From assembly GCF_964204645.1 (NCBI RefSeq), contig NC_134025.1, positions 1,989,001 to 2,053,000 on the forward strand: 64,000 bases of DNA, written 5' to 3'. Both the position numbers and the translations under genes were made by a program. This document shows, one piece after another, positions 48,801 through 63,800 of this stretch (positions are counted from its first letter, which is position 1; every line of letters starts with the position of its first letter). Below the pieces are notes generated by a model that was given only the letters and a program-made list of their open reading frames with translations, did not search any database and was not told the DNA's origin. The DNA is from Tubulanus polymorphus (Eukaryota; Nemertea; Palaeonemertea; Tubulaniformes; Tubulanidae).

Positions 48801-51800
48801 ATCCCTAACGTTAAAGAACGACGCATGTTCATCTGGCCAAGAACATGCAAGTCTGTAGCCAGGAACCTTCAAGTGTAATTCTTTAATCTAAAAAAGGAAA
48901 GCTTGTCCTCCAAAAGCAGGACAAAACAAGAAAAAGAGCTAACCCTTTATAGCCCATCAATAACTCTTATCCTAGCTAGGCCCACCTCGAAGTTTAGAAG
49001 TTTGTTTTGTATGAGGCCTGAGATCGTTACAACGCCATGTCTTATATAATCCTTAGGTTGATCTGGAAATGTGGTTCAAGAATTGCGTCAATGATTACTG
49101 TTCAGCGCTAGCTGATGTTGATTACCCGGAAGGTAAAACGGCTGTGATTTGTACCACATTCGGCGCTCTGGCTCGGGAGTGTGCAGCGTCTTCAAGTGGA
49201 ACTATTCAGATATCGTGGAGAAAAGCTGATCTGTGTCGTAAGTCACTCGAACGTTTATCCTTAATTGTATTCTTCGAAGCGAATGAAATTAATTATAATC
49301 AAATATCTTTGCAGCGAGACAATGTCCCGACGGTATGGAGTACTCTGAACACATGCCATCGTGTCCGCGAACCTGTGCTAATCTCTATCAGATAATGTCC
49401 AGTGATTGTATCTCAAATGTTGTTCCCGGATGCCGGTGTAAAACTGGAACTTTCCTCTCGGAAGGCAACTGTACTGCAGCTGAAAAATGTCCATGTTATT
49501 ATCAGAAAAAGAAATACGAATCTGGAGAATTCGTAATGAACGAATGTAATAAATGGTAAATAGTTATAGTGTTGGTGACTGTATGAATACGTGTGAAATC
49601 AAATGAAAATGATTGCCGAATGTAATTTGAATATATTTCTTTAGCTCTTGTAATGCTGGTCGGTGGAGCTGTACGAAGAAACGATGCCCGAAAAAATGTA
49701 AAATTCTAAACGATCACGTTTTCCCGTTCAGCGGTAATTCGTACACGATGAAAGGTGGTGATTGTGAATTTGTGGCGATTGAGGTAAGACATTGACCCCA
49801 AGCTGCAAGCAGTATAAAAAAGTATTACATCAAAATCTGTGTTACAGATAATCCTACAATCATCGTGTATTATTATATCGTGACAAGCTGTACTTTGTCT
49901 AATGTCCTTTTTAGACCGATTCCAGCTTTGAATGACTTTTTTATGCGGTCCTGGTCGCGTTTCTGTGATTTTGAATGGTTATGATACAGTCCTCTAGCTA
50001 GCTTTAAATCTCCATTCACATTTAAGTTCGTTTTAGTGCATTTTATTGTTAATAATCTTAAACCGGCACTATTTCTGTATAGTCTTGTCATAATCATTTC
50101 CTAAGGTCTAGTATAAATTCTGCAGTATTCTTAACCCTATGAAGCAGTTTAAAATGAACTTCCTATTAGTGCAGTCTAGTCTTCAGTTACCGCCTCAGGC
50201 CGATCAGGTTTTTGCGTTCACAACTGGTTTGATTTTCATGATCTTATGTTATATTGCAAAACAAACATCCACGGAGAAAAACGCTGGTCTACCAGTAGAA
50301 TAGCCCGTGGATCATAAGATTAGAATCCATTTTATAGAAATTTAAAAGATAAGACACAAAATTTATTTATAAAAAATAAGATCAAAACACACGACTTTTC
50401 TGGCTCTCTCTAGAGACCATCATTAGCCGATAGCTTTAAGCTTTTTTCGCCCTTTTAGCGCCATATAAGAGTAAGATCATTGATAAATCATTAAAATTCT
50501 TTTTAGCCAATGCTGAAATATGCGAATAGTTCAGATACACGAACTCAGCTTGAGGTAACAGTGTCCGGAGATTGTGCGAATGGACAGTTATATCAATGCG
50601 ACAAGAAAATAAACATCAAATCGAACAACGTAGCCATGTCCATCGAAAAGGATTGTGTACTGAAGGTTGAGGGTATTCAGCAAAGACTTCCATATCATAA
50701 CTCGGAAAAGGGAATCTACGTGAAGAAAGGAAACTCAATTTTTGCGATAATTAAAGTATTTGGTGCAGAAATATTGTATGATTGCAGAAAACGAATGCAC
50801 GTGATCCTCTCTCCGTTCTTCCTCAACAAAGTAAGAAAATAAAAACTAATCGGATGATTGATATGAGATGAATATAATAAACGGATGGAATAATAGCGAC
50901 AAATTTGCCGTAATTTTTTGTATAGATTCAAGGTATATGCGTAACAACTAATCCCGAAGGTCTACGATACGTGCCGAGAAATGAACAATTCCAAGATGGA
51001 GAAATGGCTTTCTTGAAAAGTTTTAGAAAACCAACCGCGTGTTTTGACAACGATAAACAAGTGGATCTCATAACCGAAGCTTGCATCAGCGACAAAAGCG
51101 TAAGTTGTTGTTTTAGATAAAACAGTTCGTATAATTTTGAGCCGAGAAGAAACACAATATCCGTGTACGATGATTATACGTGAGCAACGCCTGTTGATGT
51201 CTAATAATCTTTAGCCGAAACTTCGCTCAAATATATATACACTTCTATTCAAGAACTTTTCATTTTTTGGCTGAAGTATTTGTGAGATATCTCGCGTTTA
51301 ATTTGCAATCTTATTCAGATACGCGGTAGGCCTATATTGGTTTTTTTTCAATACCGTTTTAGCGCGAAACGGAAGCAAAAGAGAAATGTAAAATACTCGT
51401 TGATGAAAATGGGCCGTTTGCAGCTTGTAAGGAAGCCTTGTCTGAAGATCTATCGGTATATTACCAATACTGTCTCGATGATATCTGTCTATCATCGATT
51501 GACCAAGTAACGCAACGTAAAGCCCAGTGCGATGCGATCGCTAGTGCGTCGCAGGCATGTGCTAACGCAGGCGTCATCGTTAATTGGATAAAGACAAATG
51601 GCCTGGAGTTCTGTCGTAAGTTTTCACAATTCTAACTAGTTAAAACTGGAAATTTGGTTTGTAAGAAACAACTATACGAAAGTAAATTTTGCGTTTTTAG
51701 TAAATGTTTATAGCTGCGATGGTGGCTCGAGCTACGACGAGTGTTCCGATTGGTGTCGAACTGATTGCCGAGATTTGCAAGTCTCGCCTGTATGTGACAA

Positions 51801-54800
51801 GTCCAAGAAACACTGTGCTCCCGGGTGCGGTTGTAAAGGAAAGAAACTGCGAGATGATCATGGCGATTGTGTGGATGTGAATGAATGTACCTGTTATAAT
51901 CAATTCGACATGATCAGTCCCATTAAGAATGCCGGTGATGAAATCAAGAGAGGCTGCGCTCAATGGTAAGTCAATAATCGCATAAATCAGCCATGGATAT
52001 CACCGGTATACAATATCGATGAAATGTTTGCTACTTTAAAAAAGTATATTCATCTTATTTTGGAAATAATTCTATTCATGAAAATTATTATCAGTAATGA
52101 ATTAAATATCCCATATTTCTAAAGGCAGTTGGAGAAATGTTCAACATCATTAATGTCTACTCTGAGTGTTCATATTGTTTCGGTTCAACTTTGTAAAAAG
52201 ATTATATGAAAATAAAAAAATCAAATCACATCACATCATGTCAGTCATCATTATTGCTTTTAGTACGTGTGCGAATGGTACATTCATCTGTGGAAAGGAG
52301 ACATGCGCAGAAAAAGTAATCTGTCCTAAGAATCAGGTGTATAGTCAAACTAGGCCATGCTTGAAACGTTGCAGCGACGCCGGTTTCCAGTCGACATGCG
52401 TTAGTCGAGGAGAAGGATGTGGCTGTCCAGCCGACAAAGTTCTATCACCGAGCGTAAGTATCAAAGATACATTTAACTGAAATATGAATTTATCTTAAAA
52501 CAAAACTTAATCTCATTGAATTTCGTGCTGATTGATTTATCAGGGTCAATGCGTCGACCAAAGCGAATGTCCGTGCGTGATGGGAGACAAATTCTATCCA
52601 TCGAATTCCACGATGAAAGACATGTGCAAGACATTGTAAGTTCATTTGAAATAGATCCCTCGAAGTTGTTGATATTGCTTGTAAAGTCGATAGTTTAATA
52701 CATCGATATCTTTCGAGTATAATTCACCGTTATGAAAAATGTGTTTTTTTCAGCGTTTGTGAAAACAGTGTTTGGGTGCAGAAGGGCGATCCAAACGTAG
52801 AATGCCCGGCGGTGTGTGTAGCTACTGGGGATCCTCATTACAGGACATTCGATAAGAAAGACTACGATTTACAAGCCCATTGTAAGTTAACGCTGGTCAG
52901 AGACGTAAATCAAGTATTCGACGTAACCGCAGAAAATGTAGAATGCGGAACATCTGGAGTCGCGTGTACAAAATCAGTTGTGATTTCATATAGAAATCAC
53001 ATCGTTCATTTGTTGCGCGGAAAAGACCTGCAAGTTGATAATGCGACCATTGACAAGAATGCAGCTGAATTCGAGTTAGACGGCATAAAGATCCAAAATA
53101 TAGGTCTTTTCAAATCGGTGATACTCGAAAAAGAAGGCTTTCAATTGATGTGGGATGGTGGCACTAGGGTGTACACATTCCTCGATCCAAAATGGAAAAA
53201 CAAAGTTGAAGGTCTCTGTGGAAACTATAACAATGATATAGATGACGAATTTCTAACCTCATCGGGAACGATTGAAACATCGATATCAGCATTTGGTGAA
53301 TCTTGGGCATTAGATTGTGTCGTGAAATCGCCGGAAACAACTTTGAAAGCGGATGCTGGGCCTTGTGAAGGAGTAAGTTTGGGATACTTAATTTTTTTTT
53401 TGTAAACATAGACCCGTTCGATTAGATAAATGTATAGTTTTGTCTAAAATTATAACGAATGACACTTTCTTTCCTAGTTTGAACATAGGCAAACATGGGC
53501 GATGGAAGCTTGTAGTATTCTTACAGATACGCGTGGACCATTCGCCGAATGCATCAAGCGAATCTCAGGGGTCGCTAAGTACCATAGAAATTGTGAACAT
53601 GATGCCTGTCGATGTGACAAAGGTGGCGATTGTGAATGTTTGTGTACCTCAATTGCCGATATGGCTGAAATGTGTAACAAAAATGGTGTTTACGTGAAAT
53701 GGAGAACTCAACGACTTTGCCGTAAGTAGAACATTGTTATTTTCCCATCGTAAGTTATAAATCATCAGTTACAGCGATACATGTGTAATTCATTCGCATT
53801 GACGCATTTCTCTTTTTTTTCAGCTATAATGTGCGAAGGCGGATCTCAATATTCACCTTGCGGATCTCCATGTGCGCAGACCTGTAAGAATATTGGTGAA
53901 GAGCAAGAAGAGCATTGCAAGATATCATCGTGTGTAGAAGGTTGTTTTTGTCCTCCAGGAACAGTTAACAATGGTGAGTGTAGCGCGTGAAAATGATATC
54001 GCGCCAATTCTGAGAATGACCACAGCTGACCAACTCATTTTATATATATTCATAGATGGAGTTTGTATACCGGCTGATAGCTGTCCGTGTTATATTAACG
54101 GAAATGCCTATCCCGCAGGCACCACTCTAATGGACAATTGCCAAAACTGGTAAGCTAAGTTTTATCCTGGCGCATTGCGAGATAAGCCAGAAATCAGAAA
54201 AAGTTTTCAGTTCGATAATCTTCTGTATTAAACATTCAATTACAGTACCTGCAAAAATGGAGAATTCACTTGCGTAGGAAGTGAATGTATGAATAAGACA
54301 TGTTCACCTCACGAATTTGCTTGCGACAATGGGAATTGTATCAATGGAGGTTGGAAATGCGATGGTGCTAATGATTGTGGAGACTATTCTGACGAGTCTG
54401 ACTGTGAAGGTATTTGTTCAATTAGAGACGTGATTGAAAACGAGCTTGATTTTGCAACGGAATGAAAAATGGAATAAAAAAATGATAATAATCATTTGAT
54501 CGAATAGCCTTGTCTACCCTAATTGTCAATATGATCAAGCGAAAATAGGATTCAATTCAAAAAATGAATCACCTTCACTAGCTCAATATCTTCGTTTACA
54601 AAATACATTCGTTTGCAATACATTGAAACATTAGAAAACTCCAAATTTGAATAATAACATAACTGATGAATATCGATGTAAATATGTACACATTGATGTG
54701 AATATTGCGTTTTCTTCTAATAGTTTCCTCTTATCTCTTCATTGTAAATATCCCAATGATATTATAATTACGGAGCGTATAAAGAATATAATTCATTGAG

Positions 54801-57800
54801 ATAGCTTCCATTTTGAGTTCCCAATATGTGCTACATGTTACCTGTATTAATTTTCAGTCACTTGCGATCCCGATCAGTTTCAATGTGTTAGAGATAGAAA
54901 ATGTATACCGAAGATACACGTTTGTGATCACGTAGGCGATTGTCTTGACAATTCGGACGAATATCAAAACTGCTGTAAGTTTTTTTTTCCGTAAATCTCT
55001 TCAAATCTTTAACCTTAAGGGTTCGTGGGTTAGGGCATTGGTTTTTATGTACGTATGTCTTTTTTCGTATAGCGTACTGCCACAAAGGACAATTCAGATG
55101 TGACAATCAAAAGTGTATTTCAAGCAAGCTGAAATGTGATGGAGCATACGATTGTGGAAATGGGGATACGAGTGATGAAAAGAATTGCACGGGTATGTAT
55201 TTTTAATAGCGATGATTTAAAATGTATCTACCAAAAGTTGGTCTTTGGAATAAGTTCCATGGTTAGACGAGAAGATACACAATATCCGCGTATGATGATG
55301 ACGAAAAAAATCCCGCAATAACAAAGCCAAAATTGAAAAATTCTATATCAGAATGATTGTATTTGAGGAACGTCGCTCCTCAAATACAATCATTCTGATA
55401 TAGAATTTTTCAATTTTGGCTTTGTTATTGTGGGATTTCTCTCGTCAAGTTCAATGGTAGTCACGATGTTTTTCAATGTAATTCTTAAGTTGACGAATGT
55501 ATCAGCAAAGATGTATTCAAATGTACGAACGGAGACTGTAAGCCCAGTTCGCAAAAATGTGATGGACATGATGATTGTGGCGATGGCTCGGATGAAGTTG
55601 GTTGTGCAACTACTAGTAAGCATATAGTTTGCTCTGTCCAGATCGGACCTACTCAACACCGAATACTAATCACTTGTTTTACGTCTTTTACAATACGTTT
55701 TTTTAATAGTGTCTTCGATGTCTACAATGATACCAACAACTACCAGCGCAACTTGCGAACCTGGTGACTTTGTTTGCGATAACGGTAACTGCCTGAAACA
55801 GACAAACGGGTCGTTAATTTGCAATAAAATCAACGACTGTGGCGACGGAACAGATGAAAATAACTGTGGTAAGTGTTCTTCGATAAGTGAACGTTGATAA
55901 CGATTTTGACGATTTTTTAAAGTTTATCCAACAAAACGGGATACGAATTAATCACCATAAGGAAAAGAGCCTCCTGTAAATATATATGACACATTTTTCC
56001 AAATGATTTGAAAAAATAGATAATGATACTTAACACGTTGCCAATATTACAATACGGGTAAAATGACCAGTCTCAGAACTAGGATAACAATCTGAAATCT
56101 TCGCCACCTTCCGAAAATCGCTTTCAAGCTTTCCTGTATTCGACCATGATCCGTGGTTAGACTAAAACTGAGTAAATCGGTTTTTCTTTTTCTTCAAAGG
56201 AACTTCTCCAACCACAACTATAATGGGCTGTCTCAATGGAACATTTATCTGTTATTCAAATAACGAATGTATTAACAAGACCAAACTTTGTGATGGAACA
56301 CCAGATTGCCCTGATGGTTCTGATGAAAGCAGATGCTCAACCACAGTAACAATCACCACGATTAGTATGTACCGATTAATGTATAAATTATTCCGTACTG
56401 TTCAGTTTATATATGACAATTCAATTCAATCTAATTCAATTTAATAAAACTCTTTGTTATACGGTTATATCCATACGCATTGAGGTTACAGACTACAAAG
56501 AAAGATATGATATGATATGATATTCTAAATTTATGTTCAGGTCCATGTTCGAGCCAGGAAGGCATGGATGACGAAGCTGTCATTCCACCGGGTTACATCC
56601 AATCAACTGATGGCATACCAGAAAACTTGCGTCCGAGTGCTTCAACGCCATTTGTATCTAACAGTAGCACGGTCACTGCCAGGATTATTTTAGATACGAT
56701 AACTCCTATCGAACTTGGTACTATAAAACCAAAAGACCCCCAGAATATAATAGGATATCTAGTTGAAATCAAAAGAAATCCTGGTAGCGCGTTTGAACCT
56801 GTTGGCCCTGTAAGTAGAAATTTCTTATACCGACAATTATTTGATGATACTTTTAAGAGACAACGACGTAATAATAAAAAAATTAAGAGATTGGAGGAAA
56901 AATGTGAAAATATCAGCAATGATGTAATTCTAGGGAGACACCAGCACACCAAGAAATGTCGATGGCAACTTTGACCCAAATATCCCGGTCATATTCATGC
57001 CTGGCACAAACGCTGTAGAAATTGAAATAACCTTTATCAAGTCACAGGAAACAGGAAAACCAATATCAACGAAATTGGAACTATTTGCCTGCTATCATGG
57101 AGGTAAAAATACACTTATTATTCCCCTTGGCTTAAACGCTAACCCTAATAAAAAACAATCATTTTCACAAAACTTATCAAATTTAATTCAAAGGCACACC
57201 AAGAATCAGCACTACTACCATTGCACCAAGCACGCTATCGGCAACACAACCCCCAGTAACACCAGGTGTCACTCAACCACCGGTAACACCAGGAGTCACT
57301 CAACCACCAGTTACACCAGGTGTCACTCAACCACCAGTTACACCTGGAGTCACTCAACCACCAGTAACACCAGGAGTCACTCAACCTCCAGTAACACCAG
57401 GTGTCACTCAACCACCGGTAACACCAGGAGTCACTCAACCACCAGTAACACCAGGTGTCACTCAACCACCAGTTACACCTGGAGTCACTCAACCACCAGT
57501 TACACCAGGAGTCACTAAACCACCAGTAACACCAGGCATCACTCAACCACCAGTCACACCAGGTGTCACTCAACCACCAGTAACACCAGGCGTCACTCAA
57601 CCACCAGTCACACCAGGAGTCACTCAACCACCGGTAACACCAGGAGTCACACAACCACCAGTAACACCAAGAGTCACACAACCACCAGTAACACCAGGCG
57701 TCACTCAACCACCAGTCACACCAGGAGTCACTCAACCACCAGTCACACCAGGTGTCACTCAACCACCAGTAACACCAGGCGTCACTCAACCACCAGTCAC

Positions 57801-60800
57801 ACCAGGAGTCACTCAACCACCGGTAACACCAGGAGTCACACAACCACCAGTAACACCAGGAGTCACTCAACCACCAGTAACACCAGGAGTCACACAACCT
57901 CCAGTAACACCAGGAGTCACTCAACCACCAGTTACACCAGGAGTCACTCAACCACCAGTAACACCAGGAGTCACCCAACCACCAGTAACACCAGGAGTCA
58001 CCCAACCTCCAGTAACACCAGGAGTCACCCAACCTCCAGTAACACCAGGTGTCACCCAACCTCCAGTTACACCAGGAGTCACTCAACCTCCAGTAACACC
58101 AGGAGTCACTCAACCTCCAGTAACACCAGGAGTCACCCAACCTCCAGTTACACCAGGTGTCACCCAACCTCCAGTTACACCAGGAGTCTCTCAACCACCA
58201 GTAACACCAGGAGTCACACAACCTCCAGTAACACCAGGAGTCACCCAACCTCCAGTTACACCAGGAGTCACTCAACCTCCAGTAACACCAGGCGTCACTC
58301 AACCACCAATTACACCAGGAGTCACTCAACCACCAGTAACACCAGGAGTCACCCAACCTCCAGTAACACCAGGAGTCACCCAACCTCCAGTAACACCAGG
58401 AGTCACCCAACCTCCAGTAACACCAGGTGTCACCCAACCACCAGTAACACCAGGAGTCACTAAACCACCAGTCACACCAGGAGTCACTCAACCACCAGTT
58501 ACACCTGGTGTCACTCAACCACCAGTAACACCTGGTGTCACTCAACCACCAGTAACACCAGGAGTCACTCAACCACCAGTCACACCTGGTGTCACTCAAC
58601 CACCAGTAACACCAGGAGTCACCCAACCACCAGTAACACCAGGAGTCACTCAACCTCCAGTAACACCAGGAGTCACTCAACCACCAGTAACACCAGGAGT
58701 CACTCAACCTCCAGTTACACCAGGCGTCACCCAACCTCCAGTAACACCAGGTGTCACTCAACCACCAGTAACACCAGGAGTCACTCAACCACCAGTTACA
58801 CCAGGAGTCACTCAACCACCAGTAACACCAGGAGTCACTCAACCACCAGTAACACCAGGAGTCACTCAACCTCCAGTAACACCAGGTGTCACTCAACCAC
58901 CAGTAACACCAGGTGTCACTCAACCACCAGTAACACCTGGTGTCACTCAACCACCAGTAACACCTGGAGTCACTCAACCACCAGTAACACCAGGTGTCAC
59001 TCAACCTCCAGTAACACCAGGTGTCACTCAACCAACAGTAACACCAGGTGTCACTCAACCACCAGTTACACCTGGAGTCACTCAACCACCAGTAACACCT
59101 GGTGTCACTCAACCACCAGTTACACCTGGAGTCACTCAACCTCCAGTAACACCAGGTGTCACTCAACCACCAGTTACACCAGGAGTCACTCAACCACCAG
59201 TTACACCAGGAGTCACTCAACCACCAGTAACACCAGGAGTCACTCAACCACCAGTAACACCAGGAGTCACTCAACCTCCAGTAACACCAGGAGTCACTCA
59301 ACCACCAGTAACACCAGGAGTCACTCAACCACCAGTAACACCAGGAGTCACCCAACCTCCAGTAACACCAGGAGTCACTCAACCACCAGTAACACCAGGA
59401 GTCACTCAACCACCAGTAACACCAGGAATCACTCAACCACCAGTAACACCAGGAGTCACTCAACCACCAGTAACACCGGGTGTCACTCAACCACCAGTAA
59501 CACCGGGTGTCACTCAACCACCAGTAACACCGGGTGTCACTCAACCACCAGTAACACCAGGAGTCACCCAACCTCCAGTAACACCGGGTGTCACTCAACC
59601 ACCAGTAACACCGGGAGTCACCCAACCTCCAGTAACACCGGGAGTCACTCAACCTCCAGTAACACCAGGTGTCACTCAACCACCAGTTACACCTGGAGTC
59701 ACTCAACCACCAGTAACACCAGGAGTCACTCAACCACCAGTAACACCAGGAATCACTCAACCACCAGTAACACCAGGAGTCACTCAACCACCAGTAACAC
59801 CGGGTGTCACTCAACCACCAGTAACACCAGGAGTCACCCAACCTCCAGTAACACCAGGTGTCACTCAACCACCAGTAACACCAGGAGTAACCCAACCTCC
59901 AGTAACACCAGGAGTCACCCAACCTCCAGTAACACCAGGAGTCACTCAACCTCCAGTAACACCAGGAGTCACTCAACCTCCAGTAACACCAGGAGTCACT
60001 CAACCACCAGTTACACCAGGAGTCACTAAACCACCAGTAACACCAGGTGTCACTCAACCACCAGTAACACCAGGAGTCACTCAACCACCAGTAACACCAG
60101 GAGTCACTCAACCACCAGTAACACCAGGAGTCACTCAACCACCAGTAACACCAGGAGTCACTCAACCACCAGTAACACCAGGAGTCACTCAACCACCAGT
60201 AACACCAGGAGTCACTCAACCACCAGTAACACCAGGAGTCACCCAACCTCCAGTAACACCAGGTGTCACTAAACCACCAGTAACACCAGGAGTCACTCAA
60301 CCACCAGTTACACCTGGAGTCACTCAACCACCGGTAACACCAGGTCTTACTCAACCACCAGTAACACCAGGCGTCACCCAACCTCCAGTAACACCAGGAG
60401 TCACTAGACCACCAGTTACACCTGGAGTCACTCAACCACCAGTCACACCAGGAGTCACTAGACCACCAGTAACACCAGGAGTCACTCAACCACCAGTTAC
60501 ACCAGGAGTCACTCAACCACCAGTAACACCAGGAGTCACTCAACCACCAGTTACACCTGGAGTCACTCAACCACCAGTAACACCAGGTCTTACTCAACCA
60601 CCGGTTACACCAGGCGTCACCCAACCTCCAGTAACACCAGGTGTCACTCAACCACCAGTTACACCTGGAGTCACTCAACCACCAGTCACACCCGGAGTCA
60701 CTCAACCACCAGTAACACCAGGAGTCACTCAACCACCAGTAACACCAGGAGTCACTCAACCACCAGTAACACCAGGAGTCACTCAACCACCAGTAACACC

Positions 60801-63800
60801 AGGAGTCACCCAACCTCCAGTAACACCAGGTGTCACTAAACCACCAGTAACACCAGGAGTCACTCAACCACCAGTTACACCTGGAGTCACTCAACCACCG
60901 GTAACACCAGGTCTTACTCAACCACCAGTTACACCAGGCGTCACCCAACCTCCAGTAACACCAGGAGTCACTAGACCACCAGTTACACCTGGAGTCACTC
61001 AACCACCAGTCACACCAGGAGTCACTCAACCACCAGTAACACCAGGAGTCACTCAACCACCAGTAACACCAGGAGTCACTCAACCACCAGTAACACCAGG
61101 AGTCACTCAACCACCAGTTACACCTGGAGTCACTCAACCACCAGTAACACCAGGTCTTACTCAACCACTGGTTACACCAGGCGTCACCCAACCTCCAGTA
61201 ACACCAGGTGTCACTCAACCACCTGTAACACCTGGAGTCACTCAACCACCAGTCACACCCGGAGTCACTCAACCACCAGTAACACCAGGAGTCACTCAAC
61301 CACCAGTAACACCAGGAGTCACTCAACCACCAGTAACACCAGGAGTCACTCAACCACCAGTAACACCAGGAGTCACCCAACCTCCAGTAACACCAGGTGT
61401 CACTAAACCACCAGTAACACCAGGAGTCACTCAACCACCAGTTACACCTGGAGTCACTCAACCACCGGTAACACCAGGCGTCACCCAACCTCCAGTAACA
61501 CCAGGAGTCACTCAACCACCAGTTACACCTGGAGTCACTCAACCACCAGTCACACCAGGAGTCACTCGACCACCAGTAACACCAGGAGTCACTCAACCAC
61601 CAGTAACACCAGGAGTCACTCAACCACCAGTAACACCAGGAGTCACTCAACCACCAGTAACACCAGGAGTCACTCAACCACCAGTAACACCAGGAGTCAC
61701 TCAACCACCAGTTACACCAGGTGTCACTCAACCACCAGTAACACCAGGAGTCACTCAACCACCAGTAACACCAGGAGTCACTCAACCACCAGTAACACCA
61801 GGAGTCACTCAACCACCAGTCACACCCGGAGTCACTCAACCACCAGTAACACCAGGAGTCACTCAACCACCAGTAACACCAGGAGTCACTCAACCACCGG
61901 TAACACCAGGTCTTACTCAACCACCAGTTACACCAGGCGTCACCCAACCTCCAGTAACACCAGGAGTCACTAGACCACCAGTTACACCTGGAGTCACTCA
62001 ACCACCAGTAACACCAGGTCTTACTCAACCACCGGTTACACCAGGCGTCACCCAACCTCCAGTAACACCAGGTGTCACTCAACCACCAGTTACACCTGGA
62101 GTCACTCAACCACCAGTCACACCAGGAGTCACTCAACCACCAGTTACACCTGGAGTCACTCAACCACCAGTAACACCAGGTCTTACTCAACCACCGGTTA
62201 CACCAGGTGTCACTCAACCACCAGTTACACCTGGAGTCACTCAACCACCAGTCACACCCGGAGTCACTCAACCACCAGTAACACCAGGTCTTACTCAACC
62301 ACCAGTTACACCAGGCGTCACCCAACCTCCAGTAACACCAGGTGTCACTCAACCACCAGTAACACCAGGAGTCACTCAACCACCTGTAACACCAGGAGTC
62401 ACTCAAACACCGGTAACACCAGGTCTTACTCAACCACCAGTTACACCAGTAGTCACTCAACCACCAGTAACACCAGGTCTTACTCAACCACCAGTTACAC
62501 CAGGAGTCACTCAACCACCAGTAACACCAGGTCTTACTCAACCACCGGTTACACCAGGCGTCACCCAACCTCCAGTAACACCAGGTGTCACTCAACCACC
62601 TGTAACACCTGGAGTCACTCAACCACCAGTCACACCCGGAGTCACTCAACCACCAGTAACACCAGGAGTCACTCAACCACCAGTAACACCAGGAGTCACT
62701 CAACCACCAGTAACACCAGGAGTCACTCAACCACCAGTAACACCAGGAGTCACCCAACCTCCAGTAACACCAGGTGTCACTAAACCACCAGTAACACCAG
62801 GAGTCACTCAACCACCAGTTACACCTGGAGTCACTCAACCACCGGTAACACCAGGCGTCACCCAACCTCCAGTAACACCAGGAGTCACTCAACCACCAGT
62901 TACACCTGGAGTCACTCAACCACCAGTCACACCAGGAGTCACTCGACCACCAGTAACACCAGGAGTCACTCAACCACCAGTAACACCAGGAGTCACTCAA
63001 CCACCAGTAACACCAGGAGTCACTCAACCACCAGTAACACCAGGAGTCACTCAACCACCAGTAACACCAGGAGTCACTCAACCACCAGTTACACCAGGTG
63101 TCACTCAACCACCAGTAACACCAGGAGTCACTCAACCACCAGTAACACCAGGAGTCACTCAACCACCAGTAACACCAGGAGTCACTCAACCACCAGTCAC
63201 ACCCGGAGTCACTCAACCACCAGTAACACCAGGAGTCACTCAACCACCAGTAACACCAGGAGTCACTCAACCACCGGTAACACCAGGTCTTACTCAACCA
63301 CCAGTTACACCAGGCGTCACCCAACCTCCAGTAACACCAGGAGTCACTAGACCACCAGTTACACCTGGAGTCACTCAACCACCAGTAACACCAGGTCTTA
63401 CTCAACCACCGGTTACACCAGGCGTCACCCAACCTCCAGTAACACCAGGTGTCACTCAACCACCAGTTACACCTGGAGTCACTCAACCACCAGTCACACC
63501 AGGAGTCACTCAACCACCAGTTACACCTGGAGTCACTCAACCACCAGTAACACCAGGTCTTACTCAACCACCGGTTACACCAGGTGTCACTCAACCACCA
63601 GTTACACCTGGAGTCACTCAACCACCAGTCACACCCGGAGTCACTCAACCACCAGTAACACCAGGTCTTACTCAACCACCAGTTACACCAGGCGTCACCC
63701 AACCTCCAGTAACACCAGGTGTCACTCAACCACCAGTAACACCAGGAGTCACTCAACCACCTGTAACACCAGGAGTCACTCAAACACCGGTAACACCAGG

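Noticed and set aside
56997-57518. 173-codon plus-strand frame with an HSTTSNTRC repeat
   Set aside because: It reads through the intron after exon 29 and enters the array in the wrong register. Splicing at 57103-57193 gives the PPVTPGVTQ frame.
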